From NCBI GenBank assembly GCA_038199375.1, contig JBBPZA010000049.1, positions 1 through 49,738 of the forward strand: a stretch of DNA of 49,738 nt, written 5' to 3'. How positions within the stretch are numbered: position 1 is the stretch's first letter; every line of letters begins with the position of its first letter. The notes beneath the pieces were generated by a model. That model searched no databases. It was not told where the DNA came from and was given only the letters and a program-made list of their open reading frames with translations. This document shows positions 16,773 through 24,690 of this stretch, one piece after another. Position numbers and translations under genes: made by a program. This DNA is from JBBPZA01 sp038199375. GTDB lineage: Bacteria > Actinomycetota > Thermoleophilia > Solirubrobacterales > Solirubrobacteraceae.

Positions 16773-16858
16773 AACTCCAAGTTCGTCCAAATTTCTACAA
16801 GCGCTTGGAGAATAGCGAATATCCAAGCGCCTGGCTCAATTTGGAGTTACTTGGAGTT
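16773..16858. promoter_or_regulatory. Cluster of TTGGA/TCCAA boxes upstream of fic
   Basis: This AT-richer stretch before fic holds AACTCCAA (16773-16780), TCCAA (16786-16790), a perfect 9-base inverted repeat GCGCTTGGA-N12-TCCAAGCGC (16801-16830), and two direct copies of TTGGAGTT ten bases apart (16841-16848, 16851-16858). The box nearest fic supplies its ribosome-binding GGAG. This looks like an operator array, perhaps for the winged helix at the C-terminus of Fic itself. Confidence 0.6.
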
Positions 16859-16865
16859 GCTCGCT

Positions 16866-18248
16866 TCAGCCCTCGGCGTCGTAGCGCGCGATCGCGGCGA
16901 CCATCCGGTCCTGGAGCGAGCGAGCGCCGCCGACGTTGACGCCGTTCATGAGAAAGGCGAAAGCCACGGTCTCGCCGCCCTGGGTCTCGCAGTAGCCCGC
17001 CAGGGCGGAGACGTTGGAGAGCGTTCCGGTCTTGGCCTGGCAGCGGCCTTGGGCGGCCGTGCCCCGCATGCGGCCGTAGAGGGTCCCGCTGCGCCCGGCC
17101 ACGGGGAGCGAGGCCCGCAGCGCGTCGAAGGCGTCCTGCTCGTCGGCGCGCAGGCCGCTGAGGAATCCGACGAGCTGGCCGGGGGTCGTGCGATTGCGCC
17201 GGGACAACCCGGAGCCATCGACGACCCGTGGGCGGACGTTGAAGCGCGCGACGGTCGAGCGCACGACCCCCGCGCCCGCCGCCGTCGAGCCCTCGCTCCC
17301 GAACCTCGCGCCGAGCCCCTTGATCAGGGTCTCGGCGAAGAAGTTGTCCGAGGGCCGGTTGGTGAGCCTGGCGATGGTGCTCATGGGCGGCGAGTCGACC
17401 GAGGCGAGCTCCTCGGCGTCGGCCGGCGCCTTGGCCGTGCCCGCTCGGCCGGTCACGACCACCTTGCGGGCCTTGAGCGCCTCCTTGAGCTTGCTCGCGG
17501 CGAAGCCGGCCTTGCCACCGCGGTCGTAGGACAGGCCCGAGAGCGGGCCGACGTAGGGCGAGACCGCTCTCAGCCCGGAGTCGGGGACCCCGCGGAACCC
17601 GTCGAACACGCTGTCGTCACCGAGCACCCGGCCCTCCACGCGCTCGATCCCGGCGGACTCCAGCTGCCGCGCGAGCGTGTAGGTGGTGGCGCCCGTGCCG
17701 TAGGCGCGGCGGGTGAAGCTCAGGCTCCCGAACGTCGGGTCCCCCGCGCCGTGGAGGTAGAGGTCTCCCTTCCACGTGTCCCCCTCGAGCGCGCCGACGC
17801 CGGCCACCGTCGTCTCCAGCGACGCGCCCGGGCCGTAGCGGATCAGCGCGGTGGAGGTCGTGTAGAGCTTCTCGACCGACGCCGGCGTCCGCAGCCGGTC
17901 CGAGCGCAGCGCGAAGAGCGGACGCTCGTTGGTCAGGTCGACCACTGCCGCGCCGGACGCCCCGCCGGCCGAGCGCATCGGACCGCGCAGCATCGCCTTG
18001 AGCCGGCCGGCCGACAGCGCGGCGGCGCGGGCGGTCGGCCCGGCGGGGGCGGCGGTCGAGCCGGCGCCGGCCCGCGGGGCCGGCTCACGCGTGCGCTCGA
18101 GCGGCGGTGCACCCGGCCCGGCCGCCGACGCGGGCGCGGCGAGGAGCAGGAAGCTCAGGACGGTGGCGATGGTCGGGCGCACGTGGGGTCTAAACAGGCG
18201 AGCTGCGCAGGAGTCGCGGAGCGGGCTCCGAAAAACGGACTTGTACAC
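16866..18248 (-). CDS. dacB: D-alanyl-D-alanine carboxypeptidase/endopeptidase (PBP4, S13 family)
   Basis: All three penicillin-binding motifs are visible: SVEK (S124-K127 counting from GTG 18248), SDN in RPSDNFFAE, and KTG in CQAKTGTLSNVSAL. A secretory signal (TIATVLSFLLLAAPASA) precedes an Ala/Gly/Pro linker. The enzyme trims or cleaves peptidoglycan cross-links outside the membrane. GTG 18182 (VRPTIATVLSFL) gives a cleaner signal peptide and leaves room for the divergent patatin promoter, so it is the more likely start. Length is normal for the family. Confidence 0.93.
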   Translation of the reverse strand: MYKSVFRSPLRDSCAARLFRPHVRPTIATVLSFLLLAAPASAAGPGAPPLERTREPAPRAGAGSTAAPAGPTARAAALSAGRLKAMLRGPMRSAGGASGAAVVDLTNERPLFALRSDRLRTPASVEKLYTTSTALIRYGPGASLETTVAGVGALEGDTWKGDLYLHGAGDPTFGSLSFTRRAYGTGATTYTLARQLESAGIERVEGRVLGDDSVFDGFRGVPDSGLRAVSPYVGPLSGLSYDRGGKAGFAASKLKEALKARKVVVTGRAGTAKAPADAEELASVDSPPMSTIARLTNRPSDNFFAETLIKGLGARFGSEGSTAAGAGVVRSTVARFNVRPRVVDGSGLSRRNRTTPGQLVGFLSGLRADEQDAFDALRASLPVAGRSGTLYGRMRGTAAQGRCQAKTGTLSNVSALAGYCETQGGETVAFAFLMNGVNVGGARSLQDRMVAAIARYDAEG

Positions 18249-18249
18249 T
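18244..18249 (+). promoter_or_regulatory. -10 element TACACT of the patatin gene
   Basis: TACACT (TANNNT type) ends 10 bases before ATG 18260, implying a leaderless or very short leader. It would fall inside dacB if that gene began at 18248, which favours the dacB start at 18182. No clear -35 is seen. Confidence 0.4.
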
Positions 18250-18259
18250 ACGCAGTGGG

Positions 18260-19516
18260 ATGGGCAAGGTCGTCGAGCTCGATGCCAAGGTGGGCAAAGG
18301 GCGAGCCAAGGGGGCGCGGAGACCGCGACGCTCGAAGACCGCCCTCGTGCTCGGCGGCGGCGGCTTCACCGGCGGCGTCTACGAGATCGGCGCGCTGCGC
18401 GCCTTCGATCTCCTCTCGGTCAACCGTACGGTCAATCAGTTCGACGTCTACGTCGGCACGAGCGCGGGGTCCTTCGTCGCCGCGTTCACGGCCAACGGGG
18501 TGACGCCCGAGGAGATGATGCGGGTGGTCAACCAGCAGGTGCCCACCCCGTTTCACGATATCGACCTCGGGACGCTCCTGCGCCTCAACTACCGCGACTT
18601 CGCCGTCTCGGCCGCGCGCCTTCCCTTCCGGGCGGCACGGCTGGCCCGCGACCTCGTCGGCCACCTCGGCCAGTTCTCCGCCGTCGACGTCGCCGTGGGC
18701 CTGGCCGAGGCGCTTCCGCCCGGCCTCTACACGGGCGCCGGCATGGAGCGCTACGTCGAGACCGTCCTCTCCGATCCCGACCGCACAAACGACTTCCGCC
18801 TCCTGGATTCGGAGCTCTACCTTCCGACGACGGATCTCGACACCTGCGAGCGGATCGTCCTGGGCGCCGAGGACTGGGACGACGTGCCGATCTCTAAGGC
18901 CGTACGCGCCTCGACGGCTTTGCCGATGATCTACAAGCCGGTCCAGATTCGCGACCGCGAGCTCGTGGACGGCGGCATCGTCTCGACCACGAATATCGAC
19001 ATCGCCGTGGAGGCCGGCGCGAAGTTCATCGTGGTCATCAACCCGCTGGTGCCCTTCGTCAACGACTTGCAGACCAAGCTCCCGACGCTCAACGGCTCGC
19101 GGCCGCGGCGTGTCTCGGACATGGGCTTCCCCCAGATCGGCTACCAGACCTTCAAGCTGCTGGCCTACCAGCGGCTGCACGAGATGGCCCGTCAGTGGGA
19201 GCACCGCTACCCCGGCGTCGACATCCTGCTCATCGAGCCTGAGCCCGACGACGAGCTCATGTTCCAGACCTCGATCCTCAACTACACGTCGCGGGTCGAC
19301 ATCGCGCGCCACGGCTTCGAGTCGGTGACCATGAAGCTCCACCAGGACTACGACCGCTTCCACGACGTCGCCGCCCGCCACGGCCTCGAGATCTCCGAGG
19401 TCCGCGTGGGCAAGGTGGTCGAGCATTTCGCCGGGGAGAAGGAGCGCGTCCGCGCCTGGCGCAAGATCCTCGAGCAGACCACGGGCGCCCTCCTGCGCCA
19501 GAGCGCGCAGGACTAG
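18260..19516 (+). CDS. Patatin-like phospholipase
   Basis: The 418-residue protein has a basic N-terminus (about 25 residues), the oxyanion loop LVLGGGGFTGGVYEIG, the nucleophile elbow GTSAGS (Ser68) and the catalytic Asp in LVDGGIVSTTN. This Ser-Asp dyad hydrolyses acyl esters of phospholipids or related lipids. No signal peptide is seen, so it probably acts on the cytoplasmic face. The C-terminal 150 residues (LLAYQRLHEMARQWEHRYPG and after) are an additional helical region common in bacterial patatins. It is divergent from dacB; the substrate is unknown. Confidence 0.92.
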   Translation: MGKVVELDAKVGKGRAKGARRPRRSKTALVLGGGGFTGGVYEIGALRAFDLLSVNRTVNQFDVYVGTSAGSFVAAFTANGVTPEEMMRVVNQQVPTPFHDIDLGTLLRLNYRDFAVSAARLPFRAARLARDLVGHLGQFSAVDVAVGLAEALPPGLYTGAGMERYVETVLSDPDRTNDFRLLDSELYLPTTDLDTCERIVLGAEDWDDVPISKAVRASTALPMIYKPVQIRDRELVDGGIVSTTNIDIAVEAGAKFIVVINPLVPFVNDLQTKLPTLNGSRPRRVSDMGFPQIGYQTFKLLAYQRLHEMARQWEHRYPGVDILLIEPEPDDELMFQTSILNYTSRVDIARHGFESVTMKLHQDYDRFHDVAARHGLEISEVRVGKVVEHFAGEKERVRAWRKILEQTTGALLRQSAQD

Positions 19517-19519
19517 AGC

Positions 19520-19771
19520 TCACCGCCGCGTCGGGCGCCGAATGGCGTCGATGCGCCCCGTCGAGTCGAGCGCCCGGAGGAAGCGCTCGGTGGCCGGTGC
19601 GTCCTGGATCTGAACGCGGACGTGGTCGGAGGCGCCGGACACCGCGCCCGGCTTGACGTAGACGCCGTAGCGCTCGAGCCGGTGGGCGAGCTCCGACCGC
19701 AGCGCGGCGGCGTGCGGGTTGCCGTAGCGGTTGATGCCGCGCCTGGCTGCATAGGTGACGGCGGAGACCAC
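19520..19771 (-). pseudogene. Possible aminotransferase C-terminal remnant
   Basis: An 83-codon frame reads NRYGNPHAAALRSELAHRLE, then YGVYVKPGAVSGASDHVRVQ and ATERFLRALDSTG. This resembles the small domain at the C-terminus of fold-type I aminotransferases of the HisC group, but the large PLP-binding domain is absent. The open frame upstream has no credible start and meets an unrelated short fragment on the plus strand ending in a TAG at 19851-19853 (YLSECASGGGCLIGDG). The 19520-19855 stretch therefore looks like debris of two genes. The family assignment is tentative. Confidence 0.35.
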
Positions 19772-19850
19772 GTAGCGGGGAACGCCGGCGTCCAGGCCTT
19801 CTCTACCTCTCCGAGTGCGCCTCGGGAGGGGGCTGCCTGATCGGCGACGG

Positions 19851-20033
19851 CTAGGCGCCGGCGGCCTGCTCGCGCAACCCCTTCCCGTAGCGCTTGAGGT
19901 TGGCCAGGAAGAGGGTCTTGTCGATTCGGCCGGCGAAGATCGGGACGCCCATCTCCATGCACTTGGTGATCACGTCACGACGGTCGAGTCCGGCTTCCCT
20001 CGCGAGCTCGGTGGGCGTCAGGTGATTGGCCAT
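19851..20033 (-). CDS. Small helix-turn-helix-like protein
   Basis: The 60-residue protein begins MANHLTPTELAREAGLDRRD and continues VITKCMEMGVPIFAGRIDKT. The pattern is a short helical bundle with a helix-turn-helix-like segment (TPTELAREAGLDRRDVITKC). Similar tiny proteins are, to my knowledge, widespread in actinobacteria and are annotated as HTH or hypothetical. It could bind DNA, but that is inference. The ATG at 20033 fits the conserved N-terminus. Confidence 0.65.
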   Translation of the reverse strand: MANHLTPTELAREAGLDRRDVITKCMEMGVPIFAGRIDKTLFLANLKRYGKGLREQAAGA

Positions 20034-20127
20034 CGATCGAGTGCCTCCCTCGTCGGGTTCGGTGAGGGAAAGGTAGCGCGCGAGGCGGATGGGCTCAACG
20101 GAAGTTGGTCAGCAGGAGCCGGTCCCC

Positions 20128-20892
20128 TCACACGGGGTTGGGCACGTCGATGAAGACATGGCGCACGCCGAAGCGGTCTGCGACGTGCTCGCCCAGCGCG
20201 CGGATGCCGTGGGTCTCGGTCGCGTAATGGCCGGCGGCGAGAAAGTGGATTCCGCCCTCGAGCGCGTCGCTCATCACCGACTCGGTCGGCTCGCCCGTCA
20301 GGAAAGCGTCGAGGCCGAGCCCGATGGCCTCCGACACGGTGTGCGCGGCCCCGCCCGAAACGATTCCGATCGTGCTCACCCGGGCGGGGCCGCCGGCGAA
20401 GACGAGCGGTGCCCGGCCCCCGCAGGTCCGGGCGACGCGCCGTAAGAGCTCGTCTAGGGGCAGGCCCTCTTCTCCCAGGCGGCCGCGGACGCCGATCGCC
20501 TTCCCGCGGTGGGTTGCGAACGGCTCGCGGTCGATGACCTCGAGGGCGTCGGCGAGCAGCGCGTTGTTGCCCAGCTCGGGGTGGGCGTCGAGGGGCAGGT
20601 GGTAGGCGGCCAGCGAGACGTCGCGTTCGAGGAGGGCACGGAGCCGGCTCGCCATCGTGTGCGTCAGCGCCCGGGGCCGGCCTTCCCAGAACAGCCCGTG
20701 GTGGCAGAGGAGGAGCTGAGCTCCCTCGCGCGTCGCGCGTTCGACGAGCTCGAGGCCGGCCGATACGCCGGTGGCGACCGTGTCGATCTCGAGCGCACCG
20801 GGTACCTGCAACCCGTTGGGGCCGTAGTCGTCGAAGCTCGCGACGTCGAGGAGACCGTCGAGGTGGGTGAGGATCGTGTCGCGGTCGGCCAT
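20128..20892 (-). CDS. Nif3-like dinuclear metal-centre protein (DUF34/YbgI)
   Basis: From ATG 20892 (MADRDTILTHLDGLLDVASF) the 254-residue protein shows the Nif3 landmarks: YGPNGLQVPG, LLLCHHGLFWEG with the metal-binding His pair, AAYHLPLDAHPELGNN, and a C-terminal AAGHYATETHGIRALGEHVA. The family forms hexameric toroids with two metals per subunit. Its reaction is not settled, though GTP cyclohydrolase I type 2 is often annotated. The N-terminal nine extra residues of the longest frame were dropped. It is divergent from the ECF sigma gene by about 110 bases. Confidence 0.9.
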   Translation of the reverse strand: MADRDTILTHLDGLLDVASFDDYGPNGLQVPGALEIDTVATGVSAGLELVERATREGAQLLLCHHGLFWEGRPRALTHTMASRLRALLERDVSLAAYHLPLDAHPELGNNALLADALEVIDREPFATHRGKAIGVRGRLGEEGLPLDELLRRVARTCGGRAPLVFAGGPARVSTIGIVSGGAAHTVSEAIGLGLDAFLTGEPTESVMSDALEGGIHFLAAGHYATETHGIRALGEHVADRFGVRHVFIDVPNPV

Positions 20893-21005
20893 GGCGAATC
20901 TGGTTTGGAAACCAGGCAATTCGGAAAGTGAACGTTAGAGCTCAGCGTTCTCTCTGGCAGGGGGGAAACGATGCGTTCAGGGAACCGTCAAGGAGGATTG
21001 GTTGG

Positions 21006-22625
21006 ATGAGTAGGGCATCCGCGTTGGTCAGGCCGGTGACGTCTACGTCGGTCGAGGACGACGACAACAGCCTCGTCGCCCGCGCGCGCGGCGGCGACGA
21101 TCGGGCCTTCGAGCTTCTCTTCGCACGCTACCGGCAGCGCATCACGTCCTATGTGCACGGAATGGTGGGCGATTACGGTCGCGCCGAGGACATCACCCAG
21201 GAGGTCTTCATCTCGGCCCTGCGGCGCATGCGCGCCACCGAGCGACCGATCGCCTTCCGGCCCTGGCTGTACGAGATCGCCAAGAACGCGAGCATCGACC
21301 AGTACCGGCGTTCTCGCCGGACCGAGGAGCTCAGCTTCGACGCCGACGACGGCTTGGGCGCGGCCGATCGCGGGCGACTCGTCGCCGCCGATCCTACGCC
21401 CGACGAACGTCTCGCCGTCAAGCAGCGCCTCGACGACCTGTGCGGCGCGTTCGGCGACCTCTCCGACAGCCATCACAAGATCCTCGTCCTGCGCGAGCTC
21501 GAAGGGATGTCCTATCGCGAGATCGGCGACCGCATGGGCATGAGCCGCCCTGCCGTCGAGAGCACGCTCTTCCGCGCCCGCCGCCGGCTGACCGAGGAGT
21601 ACGACGAGCTGATCACCGGCCGGCGCTGTCTGCGGGTGCAATCCGCCATCTCCGCCGCGCAGGAGGGCGACGCGATCGCCGCGCGCGATCGCCGCAGGCT
21701 CGCGCGGCACCTGAGCTACTGCCAGCCGTGTCGTCGCTCCGCGCGTCGAGCCGGGGTCGAGGTCGACGTCGCCGCTCGCCCTTCGGTGGCCGCGCGACTC
21801 GGCGCGCTGCTCCCGCTCCCCTTCCTGTGGCGCGCACGACGCCCCCCGGACGACGTCGTCGCCGGCGCGACGGGCTCCCAGGGCTCCACCAACCTCGCAC
21901 ACTGGTCGGCGGCGATGACCACCTCCGCCGAGCCGCTCGGTTCCGGGATCGCGAAGTTCGCCACGGCGGCAGCGACCCTCGCGGTTGCCACCGTCGGCTC
22001 CGGAGTGGGCGATGGTGGCAAGAGCCCGGTCTTCGCTCACGGCGCCGCGCACCGGACGCAGCCCGTGGCCGCGGCAGCTTCGACCACCCCCAGCGGAGGC
22101 GGCGCCGCGCTGTCGCGCCCGGCCGGGCGTACGTTCGTCGGGCGCTTCGCCCGGCCCGGTGGCGCCGCCGCCATCGCCCGAGTCACTGTCGCGCCGCGAA
22201 GCACTTCAGCCCCGCGTCCCCGCGGGGAGCCGGCTCGCGACCGCGCCCGTCGTGAGGACGAACGGCGCCTCGAGCGGCGCGAGCGAGACCGCGGACACGA
22301 CACGCCGACGGCGCCGCCGAGCGGGGGTGGCTCCGGCCAGGCCAAGCGAGACGCGGGCGACTTGAAGGACGGTGTCCGCGTGCCAGGCGTCGAGCTTCCC
22401 AGCGTCGATCCCTCGGAGCCGGTTCGCGGGGTGGGGCAGGCGATCGAGGAGATCGTCAAGCCGGTGACGGATACCGCCACCGGCGGGAGTGTCGCCCCGC
22501 CGGACGTGACGACGCCGACGGTCCCCCCCGTGGCGCCGCCCACGACGGTCAGTCCTCCGGCCACGCCGGATGTCGCAGCTGTGACCAGCGGAGTCTCGAG
22601 CGCCGCCGCAGCCGCCCAAGGCTGA
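21006..22625 (+). CDS. ECF sigma factor with fused zinc-finger-like and long disordered extension
   Basis: The ATG at 21006 follows AGGAGG by 9 bases. Residues about 20-110 form sigma region 2 (AFELLFARYRQRITSYVHGM, AEDITQEVFISALRRM, FRPWLYEIAKNASID). Residues about 150-205 form region 4 (ILVLRELEGMSYREIGDRMG, SRPAVESTLFRARRRL). A segment like the zinc-finger of anti-sigma factors follows (ARHLSYCQPCRRSARR, H-x3-C-x2-C), then one weak hydrophobic stretch (KFATAAATLAVATVGSGVG) and about 200 Pro/Thr/Ala-rich residues. At 539 residues it is about three times the usual ECF length. The fused segment suggests built-in control, perhaps at the membrane. No separate anti-sigma gene is adjacent. A second factor with the same plan lies at 29248-30738. 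Confidence 0.9.
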   Translation: MSRASALVRPVTSTSVEDDDNSLVARARGGDDRAFELLFARYRQRITSYVHGMVGDYGRAEDITQEVFISALRRMRATERPIAFRPWLYEIAKNASIDQYRRSRRTEELSFDADDGLGAADRGRLVAADPTPDERLAVKQRLDDLCGAFGDLSDSHHKILVLRELEGMSYREIGDRMGMSRPAVESTLFRARRRLTEEYDELITGRRCLRVQSAISAAQEGDAIAARDRRRLARHLSYCQPCRRSARRAGVEVDVAARPSVAARLGALLPLPFLWRARRPPDDVVAGATGSQGSTNLAHWSAAMTTSAEPLGSGIAKFATAAATLAVATVGSGVGDGGKSPVFAHGAAHRTQPVAAAASTTPSGGGAALSRPAGRTFVGRFARPGGAAAIARVTVAPRSTSAPRPRGEPARDRARREDERRLERRERDRGHDTPTAPPSGGGSGQAKRDAGDLKDGVRVPGVELPSVDPSEPVRGVGQAIEEIVKPVTDTATGGSVAPPDVTTPTVPPVAPPTTVSPPATPDVAAVTSGVSSAAAAAQG

Positions 22626-22627
22626 GC

Positions 22628-22655
22628 CTGGCCCCTGCGGGGGAGCCGGGGCCAG
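22628..22655 (+). terminator. Hairpin after ECF sigma gene
   Basis: CTGGCCCC (22628-22635) and GGGGCCAG (22648-22655) are perfect complements around a 12-base loop, three bases after the stop codon. There is no U-tract. It is likely a GC-rich terminator of the kind seen in high-GC actinobacteria. Confidence 0.55.
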
Positions 22656-22701
22656 CGAGATGACTGCCCGGCACCGAAGCGCTCGATAGGCTCCGATCGC
22701 C

Positions 22702-22947
22702 TTGAGCGACGCCACCGAGCGCGATCCGTTCCTCGAGTCCTTGATGGACACGAGCCTGTACTCGATGGGCGCCTACTTCTGCGACCGCCACCCTGAGCTC
22801 ATCGATGACGTCATCGCCCAGAGCGAGTCGATCGAGTCCCTGGGCCTGACCCGCTACGCCGCCGACGAGGACCTTGACGTCGAGGCGGCCTTTCAGACCC
22901 TGATCACCGGCCTCGCGGTCCGCTACTACAAGGCGATCACGGGGTGA
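22702..22947 (+). CDS. Hypothetical small acidic protein
   Basis: The 81-residue protein starts at TTG 22702 (MSDATERDPFLESLMDTSLY) and ends LITGLAVRYYKAITG. It is acidic and helical in appearance, with YSMGAYFCDRHPELIDDVIA in the middle. An ATG at codon 15 (MDTSLYSMG) is an alternative start. No family is recognised. Third-position GC and amino-acid use look like a real gene. A tRNA gene lies on the other strand 70 bases downstream. Confidence 0.55.
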   Translation: MSDATERDPFLESLMDTSLYSMGAYFCDRHPELIDDVIAQSESIESLGLTRYAADEDLDVEAAFQTLITGLAVRYYKAITG

Positions 22948-23016
22948 GGTGCCCCTGAGCGACGATCGAGGCGCGGGGCGGGCGGGCTGTTCTCCCTGCG
23001 CGGTGGGTCACGTCAA

Positions 23017-23090
23017 TCGGGGCGCCCGGATTTGAACCGGGGACCTCACCGACCCGAACGGTGCGCGCTACCAGGCTGCGCCACGCCCCG
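23017..23090 (-). tRNA. tRNA-Pro (anticodon CGG)
   Basis: Read on the minus strand, the 74-base cloverleaf has acceptor arms CGGGGCG/CGCCCCG with discriminator A. It also has the D-arm block GCGCAGCCTGGTAGCGC, an anticodon stem CACCG/CGGTG around TTCGGGT (anticodon CGG, decoding CCG), and the T-arm GGTTCAAATCC. CCA is not encoded. All invariant positions seen are normal. Confidence 0.96.
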
Positions 23091-23409
23091 AGAGGAGTGA
23101 GTATGCCAAAGGGCGGCTGCCTCACCAGCGCGCAGGGCCGCCGACCCTTCCCCGCTCCAGAATCGCCTCCTCGACCGAGAGGGCAACGCGGCACTGCGGG
23201 CCGGGAGCGTCGCGAGGCCGCTCGCGGCTGCATATCCATCCGGCTGCTCTTCGATCTCGAGCCGCGTCAGCGCGACGCAGAACACGAGCTCGCCTTCCGC
23301 CTCGTCCGCGAGGTCAAGCGCGCGTGGGTGCTCGTGCAGCGGGACGCGTTCGATTCCGCGGCGCCGGGGTAGGAACGCGGCGAAGCGACTACCAAGGAGG
23401 ACAAGTCCA
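23091..23409. other. Intergenic, no confident gene
   Basis: Frames exist on both strands. A minus-strand stretch (GELVFCVALTRLEIEEQPDG) has coding-like composition around 23225-23290, but it lacks a convincing start, stop or family resemblance. A remnant is possible. AAGGAGG at its right end belongs to the ChaB gene. Confidence 0.4.
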
Positions 23410-23826
23410 ATGCCAGCCAAGAAGGAAGACCTCCCGAGCACCCTCGAGCGCTCCCCCAAGAAGGTGCAGCGCACCTACGAGAAGGCGCTCGACTCAGCCC
23501 ACGAGTCCTACGACTCTGAGCAGCGCGCCCATCGCGCGGCATGGTCGGCGGTCAAGCACGTCGCCGAGAAGAAGGGCGACCACTGGGAGCCCAAGAAGGG
23601 CGGGCGCAAGGGCCCTTCGGACGCCCAAGCCGCCAAGAAGGGCGGCGCAGCGAGGAAAGGCAGCACCGCCACCAAGGGCGGCATCGACGCGAGCAAGCCA
23701 AAGTCAGAGCTCTACGAGGACGCCAAGAAGGTCGACGTCGAGGGCCGCTCGTCGATGAGCAAGGACGAGCTCGTCGAGGCGCTGCGCAAGCACTCAGACC
23801 GCGCCACCGCGAAGGCTCGGAGCTAG
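23410..23826 (+). CDS. ChaB-domain protein with C-terminal Rho_N-type domain
   Basis: The 138-residue, lysine-rich protein begins MPAKKEDLPSTLERSPKKVQ and continues YEKALDSAHESY ... AAWSAVKHVAEKKGDHW, the ChaB fold (residues about 1-60). After a Gly/Lys linker, SELYEDAKKVDVEGRSSMSK and DELVEALRKH form a Rho N-terminal (SAP-like) helix-extended-helix, a nucleic-acid-binding module. AAGGAGG lies 9 bases upstream. ChaB was named for a cation-transport regulator in E. coli, but this fusion points more to a DNA or RNA role. Stress-related expression is possible, and function is inferred only. Confidence 0.85.
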   Translation: MPAKKEDLPSTLERSPKKVQRTYEKALDSAHESYDSEQRAHRAAWSAVKHVAEKKGDHWEPKKGGRKGPSDAQAAKKGGAARKGSTATKGGIDASKPKSELYEDAKKVDVEGRSSMSKDELVEALRKHSDRATAKARS

Positions 23827-23864
23827 CCGCGGAACGTTCGCACCATCACCTTGCCGAGACCCGC

Positions 23865-24545
23865 GTGCGAGCATTGTCGCCGGTGGAGATCACGCTCGGC
23901 CTCGACGACGTGACCCTTCGCGGGGAGCTCACCGTGCCAGACGACGCGCACGGCGTGGTCGCCTTCGCCCACGGCAGTGGAAGCGGGCGCCACAGCCCGC
24001 GCAACCAGATGGTCGCCGCGGCGCTCGTGCAGGCCGGCTTCGGGACGCTGCTGCTCGACCTGCTCGACGAGGAGGAGGAGCGGGCGGACGCGCGAACGGG
24101 CCACCTGCGGTTCGGCGTCGAGCTGCTCGCCGGCCGGATGGTGGGGGCCATCGGGTGGCTTGCCGGCACGCCAGTAACGAGCGCCCTTCCGGTGGGCCTC
24201 TTCGGGGCGAGCACGGGAGCGGCGGCCGCGCTGATCGCCGCGGCAGAGCTCGCCGAACGGGCAACAGTCGCGGCCGTCGTCTCGCGCGGCGGGCGGCCCG
24301 ACCTGGCCGGCGAGGCGCTCGGCGCGGTGCTCGCACCGAGCCTCTTGATCGTGGGCGAGCGCGACGAGCAGGTCCGGGCCCTCAACGAGGGCGCCGCGGC
24401 GCGGATGAAGGCGCCCACCGAGCTCGCGATCATCCCGGGCGCGAGCCACCTCTTCGAGGAGCCCGGGGCGCTCGAGCGCGTCGCCGAGCTTGCCGCGGGC
24501 TGGTTCGCTCAGTGGATGGGACCGAGGAACGGTCTTCACGGCTGA
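23865..24545 (+). CDS. Alpha/beta hydrolase, dienelactone-hydrolase-like
   Basis: From GTG 23865 the 226-residue protein shows FAHGSGSGRHSPRNQMVA, the nucleophile elbow GASTGA (Ser), the Asp region LLIVGERDEQV and the His in PGASHLFEEPGAL, in canonical alpha/beta-hydrolase order. Similar proteins are often found joined to phosphoribosyltransferase domains; here the hydrolase stands alone. The substrate is unknown. TTG 23874 is an alternative start. It begins 38 bases after chaB. Confidence 0.85.
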   Translation: MRALSPVEITLGLDDVTLRGELTVPDDAHGVVAFAHGSGSGRHSPRNQMVAAALVQAGFGTLLLDLLDEEEERADARTGHLRFGVELLAGRMVGAIGWLAGTPVTSALPVGLFGASTGAAAALIAAAELAERATVAAVVSRGGRPDLAGEALGAVLAPSLLIVGERDEQVRALNEGAAARMKAPTELAIIPGASHLFEEPGALERVAELAAGWFAQWMGPRNGLHG

Positions 24546-24690
24546 GCTCGGCCTTCGGGGGCCCGAGCAGGGCCGGCTTGGGCGGACGACGGGGCGCGGT
24601 GCGCCCAGCCGAAGGCCGAGGCGCTGCGGCGAAGACCGGCATATCCTCACCTTTTCCCTCTGCTTTAGCGGGCGCTGAGGTAATGGGTCC

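Noticed and set aside
16851..18503. 550-codon plus-strand frame opposite dacB
   Set aside because: It is antisense to a gene with all PBP motifs, and its sequence is low-complexity Arg/Gly/Ala with no domain.
20907..20936. GGAAAC ... CGTT as an ECF-type autoregulated promoter
   Set aside because: The spacing of 20 bases is longer than the usual 15-17, so it is not reported as a feature.
23046..23474. Minus-strand 142-codon frame over the tRNA-Pro
   Set aside because: It reads through the tRNA gene and the ChaB start and lacks a coherent N-terminus.
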